In this document: positions 24,684 through 32,587 of the stretch, one piece after another
Layout: every line of letters starts with the position of its first letter
Numbering within the stretch: the first letter of the stretch is position 1
Source: AC-32 sp963788215
GTDB taxonomy: Bacteria > Actinomycetota > Thermoleophilia > Gaiellales > Gaiellaceae
Assembly: GCA_963788215.1 (NCBI GenBank)
Contig: CAWBFX010000001.1
Span: 248,001 to 312,000, forward strand
Direction: 5' to 3'
DNA: 64,000 nucleotides
Made by a program: the position numbers and the translations under genes
Notes under the pieces: generated by a model
Databases searched by the model: none
What the model was told of the DNA's origin: nothing
The model's input: only the letters and a program-made list of their open reading frames with translations

Positions 24684-24833
24684 TCAGTACCACTTTCCCT
24701 TCGCGAAGCCGCCGAAGGCGATCAACCCGATCAGGGCGATGATGATCCCGAGGATCAAGCTCCAGACAAGCGCCACCACGATCCCGACGATCACCAGAAT
24801 CCCTCCGAGGCCAATCCCGCCGCCGCGTCCCAT
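24684..24833 (-). CDS. small glycine-rich hydrophobic membrane protein
   Basis: 49 residues: MGRGGGIGLGG, then one or two membrane segments (ILVIVGIVVALVWSLILGIIIALIGLIAF split by a short turn), ending FAKGKWY. ATG 24833 follows GAAAGGAGC on the minus strand; an earlier in-frame ATG at 24881 lacks SD. No family recognised with confidence. Confidence 0.6.
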   Translation of the reverse strand: MGRGGGIGLGGILVIVGIVVALVWSLILGIIIALIGLIAFGGFAKGKWY

Positions 24834-24933
24834 GCCTGCTCCTTTCGTCGTGTGCGAACTGCCGTTCCCGAACCGAGCCACACGCTAACCGCGTACGACG
24901 TCTTACTTCCCGCCCAAAGGCGTGTCAGAGAGC

Positions 24934-25884
24934 TCAGGCGCCGACGATGAAGACCGGGGTCCCGATCTGGACGTGGTCGAAGAGCCACTCCGCATCCGGG
25001 ATGTGCATCCGAATGCAGCCGTGAGACGCCGAATAGCCGATCGACGCGTCGTCCGGTGTCCCGTGCATGCCGACTCCGGCGGCGTCGAGGCCCATCCAGC
25101 GGGTGCCCAGCGGGTTGCCGGGACCGGGCGGGATTGGCTTCAGGCCCTGCGCCCACGGGGAGTCCGGCGGGCGCCACCACGGGTTGCGCTGCATGTCGAC
25201 GACGTGCCAGTTCCCGAGAGGCGTCGGGTAGATCGACTGCCCGGTCGCGACCCCGAACGTCCGCCAGAGCTTGGTCCCCTTGTAGACGTCCATCCGGTTC
25301 GAGCCTCGGTGCACGACCACGATCGGCCCGAAGTGCTGGCGCGTGATCGTCGCCGGCACCGTGTGGGCCGACGGCCGAAGCACCGGGCGCACCGCCGAGC
25401 GGAGCGCGGCCTCGATGCGTGAACCGGTCTGGGAGGCGCGCACCTGAAGGCCCGCCTTCGCCGGATGGAGGACCGGCGTGAGCCGGCTCGTCAGGGTCGC
25501 GGTCGCGTTCTCCGGCTCGACCGAGAGCCAGCGGTCGAGCCAGCGCGCGTACTGCGCGAGGCGGCCGGAGTCGACCGTTACCTCGAGCGGGACTCTTTCG
25601 CCCGGACGCGCGTTCAGAGCGTTCTTGATCGTGCCGTCGACGTCGAGCGTGGAGCCGAGGACAGTCGGCCGCACCTTCCAGCGCTTCCCGTAGAAGACGA
25701 AGTGGAGCGGCCGGTTGTAGGCGTAGTTGAGCGCGGCGCGCGCCTGCTCGACGGGCATCCCGCCGACCTTCAATCCGCCGACCTTGACCCCGGCCGGCAC
25801 GGCGCCTCCCCGCTGCGCGCTTGGAGCGGCGGCACCGGACGCAACGGCAGCGAGAACCACGGCTAGCAGCAACCGCTTCTTCAC
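24934..25884 (-). CDS. secreted L,D-transpeptidase (YkuD) with peptidoglycan-binding domain
   Basis: 316 residues. Signal peptide (MKKRLLLAVVLAAVASGAAAPS), a VanW/PG_binding_4-like domain (VGGLKVGGMPVEQARAALNYAY...VLGSTLDVDGTIKNAL), then a YkuD domain ending in the catalytic SASHGCIRMHIPDAEWLFDHV with Cys nucleophile and His. Forms 3-3 peptidoglycan cross-links or attaches proteins. GTG 25884 has TACCAT 7 nt upstream. Divergent from the HIT gene. Confidence 0.9.
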   Translation of the reverse strand: MKKRLLLAVVLAAVASGAAAPSAQRGGAVPAGVKVGGLKVGGMPVEQARAALNYAYNRPLHFVFYGKRWKVRPTVLGSTLDVDGTIKNALNARPGERVPLEVTVDSGRLAQYARWLDRWLSVEPENATATLTSRLTPVLHPAKAGLQVRASQTGSRIEAALRSAVRPVLRPSAHTVPATITRQHFGPIVVVHRGSNRMDVYKGTKLWRTFGVATGQSIYPTPLGNWHVVDMQRNPWWRPPDSPWAQGLKPIPPGPGNPLGTRWMGLDAAGVGMHGTPDDASIGYSASHGCIRMHIPDAEWLFDHVQIGTPVFIVGA

Positions 25885-25891
25885 GCTGCGA

Positions 25892-25897
25892 ATGGTA
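25892..25897 (-). promoter_or_regulatory. -10 box TACCAT of a likely leaderless mRNA
   Basis: Seven nt before GTG 25884 of the L,D-transpeptidase gene. Confidence 0.42.
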
Positions 25898-25918
25898 CGC
25901 CGTTCCGCGGCGGGTCGA

Positions 25919-25924
25919 TAGGCT
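25919..25924 (+). promoter_or_regulatory. -10 box TAGGCT of a likely leaderless mRNA
   Basis: Seven nt before ATG 25932 of the HIT gene. Confidence 0.45.
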
Positions 25925-25931
25925 CGGCGGC

Positions 25932-26414
25932 ATGTCCAGGCCACTGTGGGCGCCGTGGCGACTCGAGTACATCAAGCAGGCGGACGAGGAGACGGAATGC
26001 GTCTTCTGCCGCGCGCCGGGCCTGGACGACGAGGAGGGTCTCGTGGTGAGCCGCGGCGAGGCCGCCTTCGTCCTGCTGAACAAGTTCCCGTACTCGTCCG
26101 GCCATCTGATGGTCGCCTCCTACCGGCACGTCGGCGAGTTCGCCGAGCTTACGGACGCCGAGGCGCTGGAGGTCCACCGACTGGCCGAGCGCGGAATCGC
26201 GGCGCTCGCCGGGGTCTACGGCGCGCAGGGCTACAACCTCGGCTGGAACCTCGGCCGGATCGCCGGAGCCGGAATCGTCGACCACGTCCACCTCCATGTC
26301 GTCCCCCGCTGGGCGGGAGACACGAACTTCATGCCCGTCCTCGCAGACGTAAAAGTGCTCCCGGAGCACCTGATCGAAACCCGCCGCCGGCTCGCCGACG
26401 CGTGGCCGAACTGA
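25932..26414 (+). CDS. HIT family hydrolase (AP4A phosphorylase-like)
   Basis: 160 residues. N-terminal LWAPWRLEYIK and CVFCRAPGLDD (zinc-type CxxC) resemble mycobacterial AP4A phosphorylase Rv2613c; the histidine triad is HVHLHVVPRW (about 117-126). These enzymes split dinucleoside polyphosphates or nucleotide conjugates. ATG 25932 follows TAGGCT by 7 nt. In this group the HIT gene often sits near phospholipid genes, which are absent here. Confidence 0.88.
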   Translation: MSRPLWAPWRLEYIKQADEETECVFCRAPGLDDEEGLVVSRGEAAFVLLNKFPYSSGHLMVASYRHVGEFAELTDAEALEVHRLAERGIAALAGVYGAQGYNLGWNLGRIAGAGIVDHVHLHVVPRWAGDTNFMPVLADVKVLPEHLIETRRRLADAWPN

Positions 26415-26418
26415 CTTA

Positions 26419-26433
26419 GTAACACAGTGTTAC
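26419..26433. repeat. palindrome GTAACACAGTGTTAC (copy 1)
   Basis: Same sequence as at 57041 and, with T at the centre, 57421. It covers the hemL stop codon and the gap to the HIT gene. Confidence 0.6.
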
Positions 26434-27605
26434 TTGGCGAGCTCGGCGACGGCCTCGATCGTGCGGTCGATCTCCTCGTCGCCGTGCGCTGTCGAGAGGA
26501 ACATCGCCTCGTTCTGGCTCGGGGCGAGGTAGATCCCGCGCGCGAGCAGGTGGTGGAACAGCGCGGGATAGTCGTCGACGAACAGCGTCGCCATCGCGCC
26601 GACTCGCTCGAAGCGACCAAACGGGGTCTGACCCCGGGTCAGACCCCGGTCGAGGCGCTCGCCCTTGCGCTCTAGCTCGTCGTAGACCTGGGGCGTGAGG
26701 CGCCGGAGCACCGAGAGCCCGGCCGCGGTCGCGAGCGGGTTCCCGGAGAGCGTCCCGGCCTGATAGACGTCGCCCGCCGGTGCCAGGCGCTCCATCAGCT
26801 CGGCGCGGCCGCCGAAGGCCGCAAGCGGCAGGCCGCCGCCCACGATCTTGCCGAGGACGGTCAGGTCGGGCAGGACGCCGAACCGTTCCTGTGCCCCGCC
26901 GCGCGCGACGCGGAAGCCGGTGATCACCTCGTCGAAGACGAGCAGCGCGCCGCTCTCGTCGCAAAGTCGCCGCAGGCCCTCGAGGAAGCCGTCGGCTGGG
27001 GCGACGACGCCCATGTTCCCGGCGACGGGCTCGACGAAGACGCAGGCTGCGCCCTCGATCGCGCGCTCGACTCCGTCCAGGTCGTTGTAGTCGACGACAC
27101 GCCCCTCGGCCGCCGCCTCGATCCCGAGCGTGCGCACCCCCGAGCCGGCCTCGGAGAGGAACGGGTCGGCGTGGCCGTGGTAGCCGCCGCGGAAGCGGAC
27201 GAGCGGCTCGCGGCCCGTGACCGCCCGCGCCAGCCGGAGCGCCGTCATCGCCGCCTCCGTACCGGACGAGACGAGCCGAACCATCTCCACCGACGGCACC
27301 GCGTCGACGATCTCCTCCGCGAGCAGGACCTCGCGCTCGGTCGCCGTCCCGAAGGTCGTTCCGGCCCGGGCCGCATCCACAACGGCCGAGACCGTCTCGG
27401 GATCCGCGTGCCCCAAGATCAGCGGACCCCACGACATCACCCAGTCGACGTAGCGCCGGCCCTCGGCGTCCTCGAGGTAGGCGCCCTCGCCGCGCGCCGC
27501 GAAGAGCGGCCGGTCGAGCCCGACCGCCTTCATCGCGCGCACCGGCGAGTTCACGCCGCCCGGGATGACTCGCTGGGCCCGGGCCCAGAGATCAGCGGAA
27601 CTCAC
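26430..27605 (-). CDS. hemL: glutamate-1-semialdehyde 2,1-aminomutase, with palindromic insert
   Basis: 391 residues, shorter than the usual ~430. Converts glutamate-1-semialdehyde to 5-aminolevulinate (C5 pathway) with PLP. It begins SSADLWARAQRVIPGGVNSPVRA; the PLP lysine is in VLGKIVGGGLPLAAFGG, preceded by VFDEVITGFR. GTG 27605 overlaps the hemA stop (GTGA). Near the C-terminus the ~30 residues normally linking helices before RVGSM are replaced by RGLTRGQTPFGRF, encoded by a GGGGTCTGACCC inverted repeat at 26623-26647. The enzyme probably remains active because the palindrome stays in frame. Confidence 0.93.
   Translation of the reverse strand: MSSADLWARAQRVIPGGVNSPVRAMKAVGLDRPLFAARGEGAYLEDAEGRRYVDWVMSWGPLILGHADPETVSAVVDAARAGTTFGTATEREVLLAEEIVDAVPSVEMVRLVSSGTEAAMTALRLARAVTGREPLVRFRGGYHGHADPFLSEAGSGVRTLGIEAAAEGRVVDYNDLDGVERAIEGAACVFVEPVAGNMGVVAPADGFLEGLRRLCDESGALLVFDEVITGFRVARGGAQERFGVLPDLTVLGKIVGGGLPLAAFGGRAELMERLAPAGDVYQAGTLSGNPLATAAGLSVLRRLTPQVYDELERKGERLDRGLTRGQTPFGRFERVGAMATLFVDDYPALFHHLLARGIYLAPSQNEAMFLSTAHGDEEIDRTIEAVAELAK
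26623..26647. repeat. GGGGTCTGACCC inverted repeat inside hemL
   Basis: Two 12-nt arms, GGGGTCTGACCC and GGGTCAGACCCC, separated by one base. The same kind of element is widespread in environmental bacterial genomes. Here it is in frame and encodes LTRGQTP. Confidence 0.75.
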
Positions 27606-28795
27606 TCGGAGCCGTCGCGCAGGCCGAAGAGCTCGCGGAGCGGCTCGGCGGCGCCGTCCTTCGCGCGCACCGTCGGCGCGTGCAGGAGCTTGTTCACGAT
27701 CTGGGTGGTGAGCGTCTCGACGGTCCGCCGGTCGTGCTCCGAAAGCTCGCCGAGGCGGCGCTCGGCACGCGCGAGCTCTTCGGACCGGATCTCCTCGGCG
27801 TGCTTGCGCAAGGCCGCGATCGCGGGTGCCGCGTCGCGCGAGCGCAGCCAGTCGGCGAAATGCGCGGCTTCCTCGGCGACGATCCGCTCGGCGGCGCGCA
27901 CGTCCTCGTCGCGGCCGACGAGCCCCTCGCCGAGTGCGTCGATGTCGTGGAGGGTGCACCCCTCGACGTTGCCGATCTCCGGGTCGAGATCGCGCGGCAC
28001 GGCGATGTCGATCAGCACGAGCGGCTTCTCGCGTGCCCGCACCGCCTCCGCATGCAGGATCGGATAAGGACAGCGGGTAGCCGAGATGACGAGGTCGGCG
28101 TCGATCAGCTCGAGCGCGATGGCGTCGAACGGCGCCGCGCGGCCGCCGAGGCGCCCGGCCAGCTCCTGCGCGCTCTCCAGCGTGCGGCTCGAGACGACCA
28201 CCTCCGCCCCGCGCTCCTTGAGGCCGCGCGCGGCGAGCTCGCTCATCCGCCCCGCGCCGAACAGCAGCGCGCGCTTGCCGTCGAGATCGCCCAGCTCCCT
28301 GGCCGCGAGGGCGACTGCCGATTCTGCGACAGACTCCGGCATCTCGTGCAGCTTCGCCTCGGTGCGCACGCGCTTGCCGGTGTGGAGCGCCTCCTCGAAG
28401 AGCCGGTTCAGGACCGGACCGGTCGTTCCGGCTGCCAGCGCAGCCTCGTAGGCCTCGCGCACCTGACCGAGGATCTGTGCCTCGCCCGGCACGAGCGAGT
28501 CGAGCCCTGCCGCCACGCGGAAGAGGTGCTCGACCGCCTCGCCGCCGTCCCAGGAGGCGAGCACGCCGTCGAGCTCCACGCCCGAACGCTGCTCGAGCGC
28601 CCGGCGCGTGCCCTCGCGATCGGCGCCGAGCAAATAGATCTCCGTGCGGTTGCAGGTCGACAGCACGACGCCGCCGAGCTCGCGCCCGAGCTCCGTCGCC
28701 TGCCCGTCGGCGAGGTAGAGGCGTTCCCGCAACTCGAGCGGCGCGTTTCGGTGCGAGACGCCGAGTGCCTGCAACTGGCCGGTTTCCTCAGACAT
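27602..28795 (-). CDS. hemA: glutamyl-tRNA reductase
   Basis: 397 residues. Reduces Glu-tRNA to glutamate-1-semialdehyde, the first step of tetrapyrrole synthesis. Typical landmarks: LGVSHRNAPLELRERL, VVLSTCNRTEIYL with the catalytic Cys, SLVPGEAQILGQVREAYE, the Rossmann RALLFGAGRMSELAARGL, and a C-terminal dimerisation helix set (ERRLGELSEHDRRTVETLTTQIVNKLLHAP). ATG 28795; TAGCAT lies 10 nt upstream. Co-transcribed with hemL; hemC, hemD and hemB are not here. Confidence 0.96.
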   Translation of the reverse strand: MSEETGQLQALGVSHRNAPLELRERLYLADGQATELGRELGGVVLSTCNRTEIYLLGADREGTRRALEQRSGVELDGVLASWDGGEAVEHLFRVAAGLDSLVPGEAQILGQVREAYEAALAAGTTGPVLNRLFEEALHTGKRVRTEAKLHEMPESVAESAVALAARELGDLDGKRALLFGAGRMSELAARGLKERGAEVVVSSRTLESAQELAGRLGGRAAPFDAIALELIDADLVISATRCPYPILHAEAVRAREKPLVLIDIAVPRDLDPEIGNVEGCTLHDIDALGEGLVGRDEDVRAAERIVAEEAAHFADWLRSRDAAPAIAALRKHAEEIRSEELARAERRLGELSEHDRRTVETLTTQIVNKLLHAPTVRAKDGAAEPLRELFGLRDGSE

Positions 28796-28863
28796 CAGCC
28801 GCCTGATGCTAGCCGGATCGAGCTTCGGTTTCGCAGCGAAGGCCGCGGGGCACGTGTCGGGCC

Positions 28864-29184
28864 GTGAGCGAACCAGGTCTTGACCTCCACCAGTGGGAGA
28901 CGCGCTGGGCCGATCTCCAGGAGCAGGCAGCGGACTCGGCCGACGAGGCCCTGCCGGAGCTTGTGCGCCTAGTCGAGGAGATGTTGACCGAGCGCGGCTT
29001 CGACCTCGACAACCCGGTCGTCGAGGAGGGCCAGGACGCCGACATCGTCCGGAGCTTCCAGGCGGCACGCGACATCTCCCGGGCTGCGGAGCAGACGCGC
29101 CTCGAACGCGAGGATCTCGACGCTGCGCTCGAAGACCTGCAGGAGATCCACGATTTCCTGATCGAGGGCCGCGCCCCGCCGTAA
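28864..29184 (+). CDS. small acidic helical protein, unknown
   Basis: 106 residues, almost wholly helical and acidic (LHQWETRWADLQEQAADSAD, DALDDLQEIHDFL-like end). No motif recognised; no signal peptide, so probably cytoplasmic. GTG 28864 is the only sensible start. It is divergent from hemA, 68 nt apart, and directly upstream of the sorbosone-dehydrogenase-like gene. Confidence 0.6.
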   Translation: MSEPGLDLHQWETRWADLQEQAADSADEALPELVRLVEEMLTERGFDLDNPVVEEGQDADIVRSFQAARDISRAAEQTRLEREDLDAALEDLQEIHDFLIEGRAPP

Positions 29185-29187
29185 AAT
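29182..29187 (+). promoter_or_regulatory. -10 box TAAAAT before a CTG start
   Basis: Exactly 7 nt before CTG 29195; spacing equals that of ATG/GTG genes in this window that look leaderless. The box overlaps the TAA stop of the upstream gene. Confidence 0.5.
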
Positions 29188-29194
29188 CGCTCTC

Positions 29195-30204
29195 CTGAGG
29201 AGGGCGCTTCTCATCGGGGTCGTCGCCGCTGCCGCGGTCTCGCTGCAGGGCGCGTCTGCGGCACGTCGAGGGATCCAAGTCCCGGCGGGATTCCGCGTGT
29301 CGACCTTCGCGCGCGGCCTCTCGCAGCCCACGGCGATGGCGTACGGACCGGACGGGCGGATCTACGTGACGGAATCGACGGGGAATCTCGTCGCGATCCG
29401 GCGCGGGACCCGGAAGTCCGCGGTGCTCGTCCGCGGGCTGCGCACGCCGCTCGGGCTTGCCTGGCGCGGCAGCACGCTCTTCGTCTCCGAGCAGGGCCGG
29501 CTCGAGCGATTCCGGCTCGGCGGCGGCCGGCTCGGCGGGCGACACGTCGTCGTGAAGGGGCTGCCGTTCGGCGAGCACCAGCAGGACAACGTCGTGGTCG
29601 GGCCCGACGGCCGCCTCTACTGGGGCAGCGGCTCCACCTGCGACGCCTGCCGCGAGCACGACGCGCGCAGCGCGGCGATCCTGTCGCTCCGGCCCGACGG
29701 CAGCGACCTGCGCGTGGTGGCGCGCGGGCTGCGGAACCCGTACGGCCTCGCGTTCCAGCCGGGAACCGGCCGGCTCTATGCACGGTGAACGGCCAGGACG
29801 AGCTCGGCACCGATGCCGACCCCGAGCCCGCCGAGATGGTCGTCGCGGTGCGGCGCGGCGCCTTCTACGGCTGGCCGCGCTGCTGGCCGAACGCACGCAG
29901 ACTCAGGCTCAGCGGCCGTTGCTCCGGAGTCACGAAGCCGGTCGCGTACCTCGAGCCGCACGCGTCCGCAGACGGAATTGCCTTCTGGCGCGGGGATCTC
30001 TACGTCGCCGAATGGGGCCAGTACCTGAGCCACCGGTTCGGCCGGCGGCTCGTGCGCATCCATCTCCGGCCGGGCCGGCGCGCGCAGGTGACGTCGTTCG
30101 CCTCTGGCTTCGCGCACCCGCTCGCGCTGCTCTCCGGCCGCGGCGGCGGCCTCCTCGTGGCGGACTGGAGCCGCGGCGTCGTCTACCGCATCACGCGCGG
30201 CTGA
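29195..30204 (+). CDS. secreted sorbosone-dehydrogenase-like (PQQ-type) beta-propeller, CTG start and frameshift
   Basis: From CTG 29195 the frame gives (M)RRALLIGVVAAAAVSLQGASA, a proper signal peptide, then VPAGFRVSTFARGLSQPTAMAYGPDGRIYVTES and repeated propeller strands (GEHQQDNVVVGPDGRLYWG, SGSTCDACREHD). The frame breaks after RLYA at 29780-29786; the next frame continues naturally with TVNGQDELGTDADPEPAEM and runs to DWSRGVVYRITRG. One missing base near 29781 explains it. Joined length about 336 residues. Family members oxidise sugars or aldehydes with PQQ; activity here unproven. Confidence 0.75.
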
Positions 30205-30278
30205 GGGGTCCGATAGGTTCGGATATCTGCGGCTCGCACCACAGGGGTGCGGCCAAACAAACGAGGGGAAGGAGTCAC

Positions 30279-30926
30279 ATGAGGAGACTCGGTTTCTTGC
30301 TGGGCCTGGGCGCGCTCGTCGCCACGGTCTTTACGATCACGCCGGCGTTCGCTGGCGGAGGGACGACCACCTGCGACGGGACACTCGCGCCCGGCACGTA
30401 TCAACGCGTCGTCGTCCCACAGGACGGCGTCTGCATGAGCGAAGGCCCCGTGACGATCCGCGGTGGCCTGTTCGTGCAGCAGGGCGGCACGCTCGTGCTC
30501 GGGAGCGAGGAGAACGCCGTCCACACAGCGACGATCACCGGCGGCGTCCACGCGACAAACGCGATGAGCGTGCAGATCCACTTCAGCACGATCAACGGCG
30601 GCATCGACGTCCACGGCGGCTCGGGACCGTTCGGCGGCCCGTTCGACGTCACCTGGAACACGATCGAGGACAGCACGATCAACGGTGGCTACACCGAGTC
30701 CGGCTACGACGGGTTCTGGAACGGGTTCTTCCGGAACAACGTCCACGGCCCGGTCAACCTCTACAACAACGTCGTCGTCGACCCTGACGGCAACGAGGTT
30801 CAGACCAACACGATCCACGGCAGCCTCAACTGCTTCGGGAACGACCCGGCGCCTCAGTCGGGCGACTCGGGCGGCTTGATGAACCACGTGACCGGTCCCG
30901 AGACCGGCCAGTGCGTGGGGCTGTAG
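30279..30926 (+). CDS. secreted right-handed beta-helix-like protein, unknown
   Basis: 215 residues. Strong SD (GAGGGGAAGGAG) before ATG 30279; signal peptide MRRLGFLLGLGALVATVFTITPAFA. The mature part repeats short strands with Asn/Gly/Thr ladders: VTIRGGLFVQQGGTLVL, TITGGVHATNAMSVQIHFSTINGG, STINGG, NVHGPVNLYNNVVVDPDGN, consistent with a small parallel beta-helix. Four cysteines. No catalytic motif recognised. Confidence 0.72.
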   Translation: MRRLGFLLGLGALVATVFTITPAFAGGGTTTCDGTLAPGTYQRVVVPQDGVCMSEGPVTIRGGLFVQQGGTLVLGSEENAVHTATITGGVHATNAMSVQIHFSTINGGIDVHGGSGPFGGPFDVTWNTIEDSTINGGYTESGYDGFWNGFFRNNVHGPVNLYNNVVVDPDGNEVQTNTIHGSLNCFGNDPAPQSGDSGGLMNHVTGPETGQCVGL

Positions 30927-30942
30927 CGACCCACGTCTTCGC

Positions 30943-30968
30943 TGGGGGAGGGCTCCGGCCCTCCCCCA
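30943..30968. terminator. strong hairpin terminator between convergent genes
   Basis: TGGGGGAGGGC / GCCCTCCCCCA, 11-bp perfect stem, loop TCCG, between the beta-helix gene and the convergent exonuclease gene. Confidence 0.7.
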
Positions 30969-30971
30969 CGC

Positions 30972-32534
30972 TCACGCGGCGAGCGGCAGCACCTTCAGCT
31001 CCGGCGGCGGGCGGCGCACGAACCCGTCGATCAGCAGCAGGTCCTCCGCCTGCTCGGCGGTAAGCGGCCCTTCGAGCGGCATCGGCGGCTGCTCGTCCGT
31101 CGTCACCAGGCCGCCCGCGACGACGAACGCGGCCCCCGGGCAGACGAGCCGAAGCTCGAGCTTCCGCAGACGTTCGAGGCGGTGCAGCCGGTCGACCACC
31201 TGCTCGAGGGCCTCGATCCGGTCGCGAAGCCTGGCCGCCTCCTCGTAGCGCAGGTTGTCCGCGAGATGAGCGAGCCGCTCACGTAGCCGCGGCAGCGGAC
31301 CGCCGTCGAGAAGCGCGTCGAGCTCTCCTTCGGTGGCGCCCGCGAGCGCCCGGGCGGCGAGCGCGGCCTTCCGCCGGCTCCCGATCGGGCCGAGCTCGGT
31401 CGGCGTCTTCGTGACGACGAAATCCTCGCCGCGGCGCTTCAGGTACACGCCCTGCTCTTTGCGGCGGCTGCGCGAGTTCGCCGGCGGTTGCAGCTCCCGG
31501 ATCAACCGCAGCTCCTCGAACGCGGCCTCGAGCTCGGAGCCGAGGACGCGCCATTCGACCCGCTCGAGCGCGAGCAGCGCAGCCTCGACAGACGGGCGCT
31601 GCCGCTCGCTGCGGAAGTACGAGCGGAGGCGGGCGCGCAGGTCGCGGGCGCGACCGACGTAGAGCACCTGATCGTGCCGGTCGCGGAAGAGGTAGACGCC
31701 CGGCTTCGTGGGTGCGCCGTTCGCGAGCGAGCGCTTGCCGTAGACGCGCCGCTTCCGCGGAGCCGCGAGCGCGCGCAGCTCGGAGAGGCGTCTGGCACCG
31801 AGCTCCTGTGCGAGGCCGATCAGGTGCACGAGGATCTCGGCCGTCGCCTGCGCGTCCGGAAGCGCACGGTGGCAAGGCGTCGTCGGGACGCCGAAGAAGT
31901 CCGCGAGCCCGGCGAGCCCCACGCGGCGCCGGCGGCCTTCGAGCAGCCGTCGAGCGAGCGCCGCCGAGCAGAGCGGCGGCTCCGAGAGCCGCCGTCCGTG
32001 CATGCGCAGGAGCTGGTGCTCGAGGAATCGGCGGTCGAAGCTCGCGTTGTGCGCGACCAGCAGGTCCTCGCCGGCGAACGTGAGGAAGCGCTGCAGTACC
32101 GTCCGAACCGAGGGCGCGCGCCGAAGCTCCGGGTCGCGTAGGCCCGTCAGGCGCGCGATCTCGGCGGGCAGCGAGACCCCGGGGTTGACGAGCGACTGGA
32201 ACTCGTCGACGAGCTCGAGGCCCTGCACGCGCACCGCCCCGATCTCGCAGATCCGGCTCTGGGTCGCCGAGAGGCCGGTCGTCTCCAGGTCGAAGACGAC
32301 GAAGGACGCCTCCTCCAGGAGCGGGTCTTCCGTCGGCCCGGCGAGCGAGACCGTCGAGCCGACGCACAGGACTCGGCTGTCGCCCGCGGTGACCTCGCCG
32401 AGCAGCGACAGCGCCAATCCCTCGGAGACCGACGGCGTCGCGAAGAGGGCACGGGCGGCCTCGACCGCCGGTAGCGGCCCGCGCTCCTCGAGCAGTTCCA
32501 CGAGCCGGTCGAGCGAGTCGAGGGCGAGCTGCAC
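30972..32534 (-). CDS. DEDDh exonuclease fused to a UvrC-type GIY-YIG nuclease domain (SOS-boxed)
   Basis: 520 residues. Residues ~76-245 are a DnaQ-like exonuclease: VVFDLETTGL (Exo I), LVAHNASFDRRFL (Exo II), HRALPDAQAT (Exo III). Residues ~275-310 are a GIY-YIG domain (KPGVYLFRDRHDQVLYVGRARDLRARLRSYF), and ~430-460 a UvrB-binding-like helix pair (LADNLRYEEAARLRDRIEAL). The same fusion is known in actinobacteria (e.g. Rv2191) and recalls E. coli Cho. GTG 32534; a LexA box lies 15 nt upstream. Confidence 0.9.
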   Translation of the reverse strand: MQLALDSLDRLVELLEERGPLPAVEAARALFATPSVSEGLALSLLGEVTAGDSRVLCVGSTVSLAGPTEDPLLEEASFVVFDLETTGLSATQSRICEIGAVRVQGLELVDEFQSLVNPGVSLPAEIARLTGLRDPELRRAPSVRTVLQRFLTFAGEDLLVAHNASFDRRFLEHQLLRMHGRRLSEPPLCSAALARRLLEGRRRRVGLAGLADFFGVPTTPCHRALPDAQATAEILVHLIGLAQELGARRLSELRALAAPRKRRVYGKRSLANGAPTKPGVYLFRDRHDQVLYVGRARDLRARLRSYFRSERQRPSVEAALLALERVEWRVLGSELEAAFEELRLIRELQPPANSRSRRKEQGVYLKRRGEDFVVTKTPTELGPIGSRRKAALAARALAGATEGELDALLDGGPLPRLRERLAHLADNLRYEEAARLRDRIEALEQVVDRLHRLERLRKLELRLVCPGAAFVVAGGLVTTDEQPPMPLEGPLTAEQAEDLLLIDGFVRRPPPELKVLPLAA

Positions 32535-32548
32535 CTCTCAGATCAAAG

Positions 32549-32562
32549 CGAACATACGTTCG
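32549..32562. promoter_or_regulatory. LexA (SOS) box 3
   Basis: CGAACATACGTTCG fits CGAAC-N4-GTTCG; flanks extend the arms to AAAGCGAAC/GTTCGCTTT. Placed 14 nt from the exonuclease/GIY-YIG start on the minus strand and 25 nt from the divergent plus-strand gene at 32588. Confidence 0.85.
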
Positions 32563-32575
32563 CTTTGCAACTGGC

Positions 32576-32581
32576 TAGCCT
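32576..32581 (+). promoter_or_regulatory. -10 box TAGCCT of a likely leaderless mRNA
   Basis: Six nt before GTG 32588. Confidence 0.38.
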
Positions 32582-32587
32582 GCGCGG

